A stretch of DNA of 64,000 nt, taken from NCBI GenBank assembly GCA_020912385.1, contig CP087206.1, positions 3,038,001-3,102,000 of the forward strand, given 5' to 3'. The position numbers were made by a program, and so were the translations under genes. The notes below the pieces were generated by a model, which was not told the origin of the DNA, did no database searches, and saw nothing but the letters and a program-made list of their open reading frames with translations. The stretch is from Neofusicoccum parvum. Lineage: Eukaryota > Ascomycota > Dothideomycetes > Botryosphaeriales > Botryosphaeriaceae. Below are positions 1 through 9,735 of this stretch, piece by piece (the first letter of the stretch is position 1; every line of letters starts with the position of its first letter).

Positions 1-619
1 CTTTGGATAAGTCCTATAGGCCGGCTGATAACGCAGCTGAGTGGAACCAGAGGCATATTCGAGGTCAAAGCGCAGTATAAGGATAGGTTAAGTGGTTAAC
101 AAGAGGAGACATCGAAGGAGCACCGTACTTCAACAAGCTAGCATTCCAGAGTCCTATTTATCTTCCCTGCTTGTTGCCTGTAATTCATGTGACGGATTGG
201 CTGCTCGAAGCCGAAGCGTCGGGTAGCCGGTGTGCGGCACCGAATCTGACGTTGTTTCCCTGCCGAGTATAAACCCTCAAATAATACCAAATCCTCTGAG
301 TCCAGACGACTTGTCTTCGTTCTTCCCAGAAATTCCACTGGTCGTTCCCTTGATTGGTGTGCGGATGGTAATCATGCTTTACATAAGCAGTCCGAGCACC
401 CGGCTCGACGGATCGCACAAAAGCCGCACCCTTCGCCTTTTTCCTCTGTCAGACGACTTTTCATCTCCCTCTATACTTTCTGCATCGAACAAAGACATTT
501 CTCGTACATTTCCTTTATACGGCATTCTCCAGTATTCCATGCAACGGTGTAATGAGCTGACTGGGAAACTTTTACGTTTTTAACTTCGATCGCCACATCA
601 CGGAGTAGCAAGCGGTACC
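1..619. other. Left-edge intergenic sequence, upstream of the DUF4396 gene
   Basis: Only short, mutually overlapping open frames lie here, none with recognisable domains or a plausible splice partner. The right end should hold the promoter and 5' leader of the DUF4396 gene. I see no tRNA, repeat or transposon signal. Confidence 0.5.
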
Positions 620-1344
620 ATGACCACTCTCCCGATTCGACGTCTGATTGGCCGAGCATGCCAGTTCAACGGGACGTCAACTCGCCCTCTTCCAAAACCC
701 ATCATCTCTCGACACTGCAAAAGAGCCTTCTCTCAATCAGTACCACGAGATTTCTTCCTGTCAAGACAATCGCTCGCATGCAAAACCACCAGTCCTTGCA
801 GCAAGAAGCAAGAAAGCCAAGTGCAGCCAACAAACCCCGCCTTCTGGGCTTCGCGGCCCACCTGGAGAAGAGCTTCTGTCAACACGCTACGCTGCCTCAT
901 CGGTTGCACGCTCGGCGACTTTTCCGCACTCTGGTTCCTCCAGTCTTTCTACTCCGATCTCGGCGTCGGGGCCATTATGACTACCTCAAGTACACACCAA
1001 TCCAACCAACTCCTCCGAAAGAACCCTTCCTGACCCGTCTCTCTTCTGCAGTGGCCGCAGGCGTAACATCCTCGATGCTTCTGGAAACCGCGCTCCTCCG
1101 CCTTGGCCGTGACAACCTATCGTGGCCCGCGGCCGCGAAGACGGCGGCCGGGATGAGTCTGATCTCGATGCTGACAATGGAGGCTGCGCAGAATGTAGTC
1201 GACTACCACCTTACCGGCGGAGCAGTGGATCTGGCAGATCCGTGGTTTTGGGGTGCGGCGATCGTGTCGGTGGGAGTAGGGTTTCTTGCGCCGTTGCCTT
1301 ATAATTACCTGAGGTTGAAGAAATACGGGAAGGCTTGCCATTAA
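620..1344 (+). CDS. DUF4396 family mitochondrial membrane protein
   Basis: Two exons, 620-989 and 1052-1344, joined over a 62-bp GT-AG intron, give a 220-residue protein. The join creates a Met codon across the intron and keeps the family's helix pattern running. The N-terminus (MTTLPIRRLIGRACQF, then Arg/Ser-rich sequence) looks like a mitochondrial presequence. From about residue 75 the features of DUF4396 appear: a Trp-Arg-Arg start, CLIGCTLGDFSALW, a helix with LLETALLRLGRD, MSLISMLTMEAAQNVVDYHL and the C-terminal FLAPLPYNYLRLKKYGKACH. Four hydrophobic helices suggest an inner-membrane protein. The family is also common in bacteria, often near copper or metal proteins, and its function is unknown. 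The 3' end faces utp7 across about 1 kb. The family call is firm; mitochondrial location is inferred. Confidence 0.85.
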
Positions 1345-2334
1345 GGTATTAAAGAAATGTATCTTTCAACTCCCGTCAGCGTTGCTTTGCTGATGGGACG
1401 GCCTAGAAATGGTCAAATAGCCTGTTGTGACAGGTTGTCACGCTTCCTCTTATGGACTAGTGAATATGTAGAAGATTTTGCAGAGATCGTTGTTGTAATG
1501 AACATACACATTCAAGTTTAGAGCCCGCCACTGTCAAATTAGCCAAATATTACAACACTACTGTGGAGCCTCTCTTACGTTCCCTGCAGGGGACTGCTTG
1601 AAGGCCACTTCGCGCAACAGGAAAAGATGCTTTCTGCCGGGTTGGGGGTTTCAGACACGAAAGGCTTCCCAGCATACTTCTACATGGAAAAGCCTGGAAC
1701 AATTGTCCTGGAATGACCGCTAGCGGACCTATACTTCTTTACTACCAGATCGAACTGACTTTGTGGGCCTCAGAGATCTTGTCTCGCTTGGCAATCTCAA
1801 CTGGCGAGCTCACCAATACTCATTTCCCTCTGAAGAGCATATTGAATAAGGCATTTGTGCGGATAGCCCTGTTCCCAGCAGGCACGGCGACAAGGGGAGC
1901 ATAAGCAGCCTGTATACCAGCAGTGAAATAGCTAGGGGAACTAAGGTATTTCCGTGAATAGATAGACGCAATGGAGTCAGAATAGGTGATTGCTTGCAAA
2001 CAGTACTGCTTGGATCAACATGAATCTTTTGAATATAGAACGAATTGCTGAGGTATCGTATCTCCTTGCCTACCCATCGAATTGCGAACCCAGAACGCCA
2101 ATCTATGCTTTTAGTTCTCGAACGCCTTCCCTTGCTTCACCTGTCTCATCATACTAAACATCCAGGGAACTTTGGCAGCAGTTACTCTCTTCCTCTGGCA
2201 TGCATCCCGCAAAAATGCATAGAGCCCTCTCTAGGAATTATCTCGCAGTCCTTCACGAAGGTGTGCCTGTCTCTGAGACATTCTCGAGACATTCACCATT
2301 TTTCTTGCAACGGAAACTGCACCGTCTGACCACT
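1345..2334. other. Tail-to-tail intergenic region between DUF4396 gene and utp7
   Basis: This is the 3'-to-3' gap of 990 bp, so it should hold two 3' UTRs and polyadenylation sites. Short open frames (about 60-95 codons at 1713-1904 and 2045-2329) have no recognisable features. I see no gene. Confidence 0.5.
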
Positions 2335-4032
2335 TCAAGCACCCTTTCTCGCGAATCTCGCCAAAGCTGGGCCGTACTTTTCCTTCTCCTTTTGAAGACC
2401 TGCCTGCTCCCTCTTATTCTGCTCCTTCAATGCCTGCTGCATCCTCATCCTCTTCTCATCGATGACGTTCTTCTGTCCTCTCTTCCTCAGGTACTTCCGC
2501 AACGCGCTGTTCCTGCCTCTGCCCCTGTGCTTCAGCTTCTCAACGATGTCCTCGGGTTTAGCATCGAGATCCTTCTCTTTGCGGCGAGTCTCGGCAGTCG
2601 CCAGGTCGACGTCACCGATGAAGTTGGGGTTGAGAGAGATCATCTCGGGCTGTAGCTTGTTGAGCAGGCCCCTGACTTCGGCCTCCTGGCGCTGCTTGGT
2701 GGTCTCGTAGGGGTTGGCCTCGAGGGCGTCGAAGTTGGCCTCACCAGCGCCGGGCACAAGGATGCTGCTGAAGCCCTTGTTGTGTGACACGCCCAAGATA
2801 TCCTCGAAGGGGCACCAGCGCACCCTCTCGATGGTGTTGCCTTCACCACCCCACGCCATGTATGGTGACTGCACCTTTTGTTGGTCTTCCACGGCCTTGT
2901 CGAACAGACCCCGCCACATGGACACTTGCGTGCCCCAGCCCACCGCTGTCAGGCCCCGGTCGGAGATGGCGAGAGAAGAACCGGGTTGGCGAAGGAAATA
3001 GTTGTTGACCTCCTTGAACATGCGAATATCCCACACCGACATTTTCGAGTCCTGGCCAGCGGACACCATATACCTTCCTTCTCTGTCCATTGCAAGACTC
3101 CGTACCGGCCCACGATGTGCCAGCAGTTTGACCAGCGGGTCTGTCGAGTTGGGCGACCACAGCGATACTTGTCCGTTCTGGTGTCCGACGTGTAATATCG
3201 CGTTGTAGGGATTCTGGGCAAACGCAGTCGGAGAGCCTTGCCTGGTAGGGAGTTCGGTAACCATCTGGCCGGTGGAGGTGTCGGTATATTTGAGGTAACC
3301 GGCATTGCCAATGCTGGCGAGCAGGAAATGGTAGGGGAGAAATTCGAGGTGTGTGACGTCGATGTGCTTCTGCAGCTTGTGGATCTCGATGCCCTGGTGG
3401 TCATAAATGTAGACGTACTTCTTCTGCGCAACGGCGAAGGCTTGGTTGTTGTGCAGCCACTTGGCGTCGCGGACTGTCTCGCCAAGCTGCAGCTCACAGC
3501 CCAGCTTGCCATCGCGCCAGTCCATGGTCGCGACATGGCCTTTCCTCCCCGCTAGCAGCAGTTCCCTTCCATTGCGCGTGTAGTCGGTCACGTAAGGACC
3601 CAGGTCGGTCAGCTTCAGCTCGAAGCCCTTCTTGGCCGTCTCGACGGCAACGTCTCTCCGGATGTCTTCCTGGCGCACCTTGTAGGTGCGTTCCAGCTCT
3701 GTCTCGGGCTCGAGGAAGCCGCTCTGGTTCTCCAGCAGGATCTCGGCGTCGTGAGCCTTGAGGACAGCATCTTTGCGCTTTTGCTCCTGGCGCCTGATCT
3801 CGGAGCGCAGCTTCTTGTCCTTGATATCCCTGAACTTGATCTTGCCCCCACTGCGTCCGTACGTGCCCTCGGCGACCTGCAGGCGGGCTTTCGCTTCGGC
3901 TTCTTCGCGGTCGTGGGTGGAGGCGGGCGCTTTCGAGGATTTCCTGGCGACCTCCTTGCCGTGGGAGGAGCCGCCGGGCAGCGCAGCGGCGGAGGCGTCG
4001 ATAGCGTCGGTTTCCATGGTGGTTGGAGCCAT
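2335..4032 (-). CDS. utp7: U3 snoRNP WD40 protein Utp7 (WDR46/BING4 family)
   Basis: Single-exon gene of 565 residues. Utp7 is part of the small-subunit processome and works in the nucleolus on 18S pre-rRNA processing. A charged N-terminus (about 1-130, rich in Lys, Arg and Glu, with GTYGRSGGKIKFRDIKDKK) leads into WD40 blades (about 140-370; for example SLAMDREGRYMVSAGQD followed by MSVWDIR). The C-terminal BING4CT-type block follows, with GWGTQVSMWRG, YMAWGGEGNTIERVRWCPFE and NPNFIGDV, then a Lys/Arg-rich tail ending RFARKGA. Start is the ATG at 4032, which gives the expected N-terminus. It is head-to-head with the AAA ATPase gene, 271 bp between starts. Length and order match the family. 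Confidence 0.95.
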   Translation of the reverse strand: MAPTTMETDAIDASAAALPGGSSHGKEVARKSSKAPASTHDREEAEAKARLQVAEGTYGRSGGKIKFRDIKDKKLRSEIRRQEQKRKDAVLKAHDAEILLENQSGFLEPETELERTYKVRQEDIRRDVAVETAKKGFELKLTDLGPYVTDYTRNGRELLLAGRKGHVATMDWRDGKLGCELQLGETVRDAKWLHNNQAFAVAQKKYVYIYDHQGIEIHKLQKHIDVTHLEFLPYHFLLASIGNAGYLKYTDTSTGQMVTELPTRQGSPTAFAQNPYNAILHVGHQNGQVSLWSPNSTDPLVKLLAHRGPVRSLAMDREGRYMVSAGQDSKMSVWDIRMFKEVNNYFLRQPGSSLAISDRGLTAVGWGTQVSMWRGLFDKAVEDQQKVQSPYMAWGGEGNTIERVRWCPFEDILGVSHNKGFSSILVPGAGEANFDALEANPYETTKQRQEAEVRGLLNKLQPEMISLNPNFIGDVDLATAETRRKEKDLDAKPEDIVEKLKHRGRGRNSALRKYLRKRGQKNVIDEKRMRMQQALKEQNKREQAGLQKEKEKYGPALARFARKGA

Positions 4033-4303
4033 GGCGGATCAGAGCGAGCGCAGAGAAGCAGCAGCGGACGCGCGCATCAAAAAAGTTGGGCCGGTCGGAG
4101 TCTGCACGGCCGACGCGGTGCGGCGGGCTGGCCGCGGGCTTGGCGGGTTTGCGGCGTTTGCTTTGCCGTCCGCGGCGGCGCTTTCGCTCCAACATTTCCG
4201 CAGCCCTCGCCGCCTCTCATCTAAACACGTCGTCTCTCCTCCATCCCACATCTTCCCACGAGTCTCGCCTCCCGCGAGCTCGTCCGAGCGCCTCCCACCC
4301 CGG
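4033..4303. promoter_or_regulatory. Shared divergent promoter region of utp7 and the mitochondrial AAA ATPase
   Basis: Only 271 bp separate the two divergent start codons, so both core promoters and 5' leaders must lie here or inside the neighbouring gene bodies. The sequence is GC-rich with pyrimidine-rich runs near the ATPase start and shows no clear TATA box. Confidence 0.5.
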
Positions 4304-7300
4304 ATGCATGCCGTGACATGGCAGTCCGCGCGCGCTGCCCGTAGAATTCCCGCCCAGTTCATCGCCGGCCGAAGATTCCCGCCGCGTCTGCGCTCTTTCC
4401 ACCGCTCCGCCCGCCTCTGCAAGCCCAACGGCTCCCCCAGCGAACCGCGCGACCCTGCTGCGCCCTCCGCCTCCGAACATGACAACGAGAAGGGCAAGCA
4501 GCCTGCGAATGGCACCCGGCCGCCGCCCGAGAACGGCCTGCTGGGCCCCGACTCGGAGATAGCAGCGGAAGCCGGGGAAGACTCGCCTGCTGTGCTGGCG
4601 GAAAAGCTGCGCAAGACCCGGGAGAAGACTCGTTTGTATCAATCCGCCTTGAAGCGCTCCTCCCGGAACAAGCAGAGCGAGGATTTCCCGCCCATCCACA
4701 TCCCCACGCGCTTTCTGACCCGGAACGTCACCATCCGCGAGGAACGGTCCTCCAAGAAGAAGCGAGAGTCGCTCTTTGATGATGCTGGATACCCTGCAGG
4801 GAGAGGGCCGCCGAAGCCTGAGACGAGGGGAAACCTGTGTCTCTCCTCCGTTGGCCGCCACGACGTGGAAGAGATCGCAAGGCTGTCGCTACCACTGCCG
4901 GAGAGGCTGTACCAATTGCTGGAAAATACTGCGCGAGAGGCTGCGAAGGAAAAGAGCGCTCCGCAGTATGAGGAGATCTTGGAGTACATAAACAAGGTTT
5001 ACTCGGAAGGTGATGTACCGCCCAAGAACCCGGAGAAAATGGATCTGGATGCGGCTTCGCGCAGGTCCGCTTCTCTCGACAAAAGCCTCCACTTTTGCAT
5101 GTATCTCGAGGTTCTTGCCGCCATTTCCGGCAGCTTGGGCACTGCCAACTCCGAAGTTGGTTCATCTTTCCCTTCCGCAAAATCCAATCTCATCCTCCAC
5201 TCCCCTACGGAGGGCGGTATCCAGCGCCTTGACCGGCTCGTCGAGGATATAGCCGCCGATCTCCGTGCCGATCTTATCCAACTCGACTCTCAAGATATCG
5301 CCGAGCTGGTTGGCGACTACCTTGGCGATGGAACTGACCCCAACTCATTCTCTTTACGGTCTCTGGGCTACGACACACATCGCTCCAGATCAGACGGATT
5401 CGAGCTTGAGGAAGACGAATATGACGACTTCGAAGCGGAAGAGGATGCAGAGGACGGACAAGAGGACGCTTTTCCTGCGGCCGGCCGGACATCGCCTGCA
5501 TCAAAGGGAGGGAAGAAACGCGGTACACCTTCCTTTGTTATACAGGGTATACAAACTCTGGAGGCCGGCGACCTCTTTAAGGCTTTGACAGGTGCTGCAC
5601 GTGGACCATCTGGGCGAGGTGCAGCTGTGGGGGCGGCTGACTATACACAGTCATCTTTTGGGCGGGATGCGTCCCCCGAGACGGCCCGGTGGAATGAGAT
5701 GAAACTCGGTGCCTATCTAGATGCTTTGCTCGACTCGACATCCACCAAGCGTTCCGGATTCAATAAACGAGTAGCCGCACTCGAGGCCCTCGACGCCGAA
5801 AGGAACGACGAAACGACTCCTTTGGAAACCCGGGAATTCTTCGAGAGCCAGGAGCCCGACATGCCGCCACCAACAGAACCTATCGTGATTGGAGAAAGAG
5901 GGCGGTACAGGCTGACTCTCGACAAGAGCAAGCCACAAACTCCGCGGATACCTACGTCGCCACAACGCACGATTATCCTCATTAAGGATTACAAAGAGCT
6001 CAGCGTCACCCGCCAGGGGGCACGGGTTTTGGACAAGATCACCGAGCTTGTTCACAACAGGAGAAAAGACGGATCCGAGATAATGATCGTAGGCACAACA
6101 TCATCTGCCGAGCTAGTTCCTGATATTTCCCGTTCTGCCATCAGAAGTCTACAAGCCGAAAATGAGGATAGCTTCTTCAGGACAATCGTCATTCCACTCG
6201 GCGCGACCTCCTTGAAGCCATCTATTGATGTTCAAAGAAGCCTGTTACATGAAAACATTAAGACAACAGTAAAGGACATCAGGTCCGAAGATCCCGTCGA
6301 CTTCATCACGTCTGAGCGAAGACGAAACGAACAGATCAACGCCAGACACATCCAGGACATGATCCGCAGGCTAGACCCCAGCGCCAAGAAGATCATTGAT
6401 TCCCGGCCTCTACTTCAGTTCTCCACGCTTTTCCCAGGTATCGACTGGAAGTCGAGGGTTCTTGCCTTCCACGAGGTGCACCGGCTTATCCAAACTGCCA
6501 TTGGACTTCTTCGAGCTGCTAGTGAAACTTCAGAGCTGGACAGGGACCTTGTTTTCATGGCTGGTTTGCTGCTCCGCATCAGTGACGACGTCAAGTTCTC
6601 TTGGGTGGCCCACGAGCGGCAGAAGGATCGCGAACCGAAGGACGCAGTTGCAGGTGCCAGCAAGGTGACACCACCCAAAGCTCCATCGGATCTCAAACTG
6701 GAGAAGATTCAGAAAACAGCAAACAAGCACGAGAAGAAGCTTTTGACTGGAGTCGTCAATCCTTCGAATATCAAGACCACCTTTTCCGACGTTCATGCAG
6801 CGCAAGAAACAATCGACGCCCTCAAGACCATGACTTCGCTTTCTCTCCTGCGTCCCGATGCGTTTAGCTACGGTGTTCTGGCAACGGACAAGATCCCCGG
6901 CCTTCTCCTTTACGGACCTCCAGGTACGGGTAAGACACTCCTCGCCAAGGCAGTGGCGAAGGAGAGCGGTGCGACGGTGCTCGAAGTTAGCGGCAGCGAG
7001 ATATATGACATGTACGTCGGCGAAGGCGAGAAGAACGTGCGCGCCATCTTCTCGCTGGCGCGCAAGCTTTCGCCCTGCGTCGTGTTCATTGACGAAGCCG
7101 ACGCCATCTTCGGCAGCCGGTCAGGTTCCCGCCACCGTACGTCACACCGCGAGGTGCTCAACCAGTTCCTGAAGGAGTGGGACGGCATGAACGACCTCAG
7201 CGTCTTCATCATGGTTGCCACTAACCGTCCCTTCGACATGGACGACGCTGTGCTGCGCCGTCTACCACGCAGGCTGTTGGTCGATTTGCCCACCCAGAAG

Positions 7301-8092
7301 GACAGAGAAGAGATCCTGCGCATCCATCTTAAGGACGAGCAGCTTGATCCAGGTATCAAACTCGACGAGCTAGCGGCAAAGACGCCGTTCTACTCCGGCT
7401 CGGATCTCAAGAACCTCTGCGTTGCCGCGGCACTGAACTGCGTGCGCGAGGAGAATGAGATTGCTGCTGCGATTCGCGCAGGCCAGGAAGCTGGCGCGTC
7501 AGCGGTGACGGAGGAGAGCGAGGACGCCGGCGGAATGGAGATTGCAAAGGAAACCGAAGAAACTTTGAAATCCGATGAAGCTACGGAGACCGCTGGAGCG
7601 AGGACAAACGAAGCCACGGAGGATGACGCAGCCACCACCGAACAAGCCAAAGAAGCAGTCTTCGCTCAGCTCAAAGAAAATCTCAAATCCCCCGAACCTT
7701 CCGACCCCGAAGAACTTGCAAGAGTAATCGAGCGAGACCTCGGCATACACACCTCTTCTTCTACCTCCCCCTCTTCCACCACCCACACCTCCACCTCCTC
7801 CTCCTCCTCCTCCGCCGCATCCGAGGCCGGGTCTTCATTGTCACCGTCCTCTGCGTCTCTCTTCCCGGCCAAGCGCACCCTTCTCCCTCATCACTTCGAA
7901 AGGGCGATGCAGGAGATCAGTGCCAGCATCAGCGAGGACATGGCCAGCCTGAGCGCGATTCGCAAGTTCGACGAGCAGTACGGCGATAAGCGCGGCAACA
8001 GGAAAAAGAAGAGTTCGTGGGGTTTCGCGGTCGCTGGTGACATGGGTCCTGGCGAGGAGGCGGCGAGGGTGAGGCCGTCGTCTGGGTTGTGA
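4304..8092 (+). CDS. Large mitochondrial AAA ATPase (Msp1/ATAD1-like catalytic domain)
   Basis: Single open frame of 1262 residues from the ATG at 4304. The frame stays open further upstream, but that part lies antisense to utp7 and has no ATG of comparable merit. Residues 1-40 (Arg-rich, with FHRSARL) look like a mitochondrial presequence. Residues about 555-610 resemble a degenerate AAA core: a Walker B-like IILIKDYKEL and a sensor-1-like IMIVGTTSS without a Walker A. The active AAA domain has Walker A GPPGTGKT at 871-878, Walker B VVFIDEADA at about 926, sensor ATNRP and RRLPRR fingers near 985. Its closest look-alikes are Msp1/ATAD1 (membrane-protein extraction), but it is about three times longer. 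A low-complexity Thr/Ser/Glu stretch (about 1060-1185) separates the last AAA helices. Membrane attachment is not obvious. The exact substrate is unknown. Confidence 0.85.
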   Translation: MHAVTWQSARAARRIPAQFIAGRRFPPRLRSFHRSARLCKPNGSPSEPRDPAAPSASEHDNEKGKQPANGTRPPPENGLLGPDSEIAAEAGEDSPAVLAEKLRKTREKTRLYQSALKRSSRNKQSEDFPPIHIPTRFLTRNVTIREERSSKKKRESLFDDAGYPAGRGPPKPETRGNLCLSSVGRHDVEEIARLSLPLPERLYQLLENTAREAAKEKSAPQYEEILEYINKVYSEGDVPPKNPEKMDLDAASRRSASLDKSLHFCMYLEVLAAISGSLGTANSEVGSSFPSAKSNLILHSPTEGGIQRLDRLVEDIAADLRADLIQLDSQDIAELVGDYLGDGTDPNSFSLRSLGYDTHRSRSDGFELEEDEYDDFEAEEDAEDGQEDAFPAAGRTSPASKGGKKRGTPSFVIQGIQTLEAGDLFKALTGAARGPSGRGAAVGAADYTQSSFGRDASPETARWNEMKLGAYLDALLDSTSTKRSGFNKRVAALEALDAERNDETTPLETREFFESQEPDMPPPTEPIVIGERGRYRLTLDKSKPQTPRIPTSPQRTIILIKDYKELSVTRQGARVLDKITELVHNRRKDGSEIMIVGTTSSAELVPDISRSAIRSLQAENEDSFFRTIVIPLGATSLKPSIDVQRSLLHENIKTTVKDIRSEDPVDFITSERRRNEQINARHIQDMIRRLDPSAKKIIDSRPLLQFSTLFPGIDWKSRVLAFHEVHRLIQTAIGLLRAASETSELDRDLVFMAGLLLRISDDVKFSWVAHERQKDREPKDAVAGASKVTPPKAPSDLKLEKIQKTANKHEKKLLTGVVNPSNIKTTFSDVHAAQETIDALKTMTSLSLLRPDAFSYGVLATDKIPGLLLYGPPGTGKTLLAKAVAKESGATVLEVSGSEIYDMYVGEGEKNVRAIFSLARKLSPCVVFIDEADAIFGSRSGSRHRTSHREVLNQFLKEWDGMNDLSVFIMVATNRPFDMDDAVLRRLPRRLLVDLPTQKDREEILRIHLKDEQLDPGIKLDELAAKTPFYSGSDLKNLCVAAALNCVREENEIAAAIRAGQEAGASAVTEESEDAGGMEIAKETEETLKSDEATETAGARTNEATEDDAATTEQAKEAVFAQLKENLKSPEPSDPEELARVIERDLGIHTSSSTSPSSTTHTSTSSSSSSAASEAGSSLSPSSASLFPAKRTLLPHHFERAMQEISASISEDMASLSAIRKFDEQYGDKRGNRKKKSSWGFAVAGDMGPGEEAARVRPSSGL

Positions 8093-9735
8093 TGAAGTTA
8101 TGGACGGCCGACGAGGAATGGTGATTGAGGAAAGGAAAGGAATTCGGCATTAGAGGGGTGTTGGGACGCGGAAGGTGGACGGCTCGTATTCTCGTGTATT
8201 CTAGATCTGTACTGGAAGGAGGAGGATGGGATGGGTATGTACATCATTTGGGAGAATCAATCCGTCCTGAGAACGGTTTAAATTGATGGATTTTTGGAGA
8301 AAGCAAAAGACCGAACTGCCGGAGCGACAAATGAACTAAAAAGAAGCCCATTGACATCAAATTCCTATTTCAGGCTCGCTTTATGTCGCCGTATCGATCT
8401 TGCTCGTTTGAGAGTCGTATGACAGCTTCGTTGAACACTGGGGGGTAAAACGGCCAAAAACAAAACCACAACCCAGGTGTCAAATACATTCATATTTGTG
8501 GATGCCTCGACCGCCCCTGATGGTTATGGAATTTCGAGTGTGCGAACTGAGTGAAGCTATGGTCCATGAATGAGAGATGTAAGGGGTCTCATGATCTGTG
8601 GCTGATCACCAATAGAAAAACCCGATGCGGCCATGGGAATGCATAAGCGGCAAAAAACAATCCATCCATGTCTCTGTAGAGACCATAAATAAGAACGAAA
8701 AACTTCTGGCTTCCCAGCGGTGTGGAACCTAGACGGTAAGGTTATAGGCTACAGCAACTTCTTTGCTGGAGGGCAGTGACGACATTTAAAGTAACGCCAC
8801 CTACCTTTGTTACTCCTATTCGTAACTTGGACGTTGTGTCATTGAGATCGCTTACCGCATTAAGGACCTGAGTAAGTCGTGACGGCAGACGTTTCAGGAT
8901 GGAAAGCCGGCCCGTCGCTCCTCTGCAGCTCTCTCACCCCACCATTCTACTTCAGACACCGCTGATCACCAGAAAAGAGCGACTTTACCCGCTGGTCGAG
9001 CTCCGAGTTGGCAAAATGACTCTTTCGTCCAAGCATGCGCTGTTTCCGGAAGCTCGCAGGATTTTGTCGTCGATGCTCTGCAACCAGTATCAGACTACTT
9101 CCTCAGCAGCCGCCCATCGACAATCTCCCGCACCAAAGCTCCGTGCCGTATTGAAACAAGCTTCTCCACACCCGCGCGCAAGGCCCAGGAAACATGTCTC
9201 GCAAACGCCCTCGTTTCTCGCCCTGAAGCAGGAGCCCAGCAGCGCCACTCCCTCTCGCAAGAGCAGCCTCTCTACATGGATCAAGAGACACAAGCATTGA
9301 TTGCAGGGCAGCAGACGGGTGCGTCCTTGACTTAGCCTTGTTTCGGAGCCTTGGCCTATCGCCTTGAGGCCTCGACAAGCTTTGCGTGCATGAAGGCGCG
9401 CTGCCGCCCTGCCGATCTCTTTGTTTTACCCCGGATGTCTTTTGCGGCGGGCCAGCCGGTTATTTCGTTCATGCTCCTTGCCGCCTCGAGAACTGCATGA
9501 AATGACAACATGGCCATGAGTAGCCCACAAAATCGAGCCCCGCTGCGGTCGAAACGCAGGTGAATATAAAGCTCGATGTTTCCTCCTTGTTTCTCCCCAG
9601 CAGGCCACTTGCGCTCCAGGATTCATCTTTTCCACAGAGCCCGGTTGCTCGTCTTTCATTCACAAACACTGACTTTCGTTCTCAACCCTTCTGCTTGAAC
9701 GCCACCGTCCACTTCTTTGCTTTCGACATCCCAAG
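8093..9735. other. Intergenic region upstream of the GH5 gene
   Basis: 1.6 kb between the ATPase stop and the endoglucanase start. It holds the ATPase 3' UTR on the left and the cellulase promoter on the right, where a TATA box is visible. One 133-codon ATG-initiated frame (8899-9300) is basic, Pro/Ser-rich and without recognisable domain; I do not count it as a gene. Confidence 0.5.
9565..9570 (+). promoter_or_regulatory. TATA box of the GH5 endoglucanase gene
   Basis: TATAAA lies 171 bp before the ATG and is followed by a pyrimidine-rich tract, as in many inducible fungal secreted-enzyme genes. The transcription start is not known from sequence. Confidence 0.5.

Noticed and set aside
230..583. 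117-codon frame near the left edge
   Set aside because: No ATG at its beginning (it starts at a GTG-type codon), no domain, and overlaps other equal-quality frames.
3758..4303. Upstream extension of the AAA ATPase frame
   Set aside because: It begins at TTG and overlaps utp7 antisense; the ATG at 4304 is followed by a good mitochondrial presequence.
7790..7822. CTC/TCC triplet repeat in the AAA ATPase
   Set aside because: It encodes a Ser-rich low-complexity linker inside the coding frame; ordinary microsatellite, no sign of separate function.
8899..9300. 133-codon ATG-initiated frame upstream of the GH5 gene
   Set aside because: No family resemblance, basic low-complexity composition and no nearby promoter signal; could be reconsidered with RNA data.
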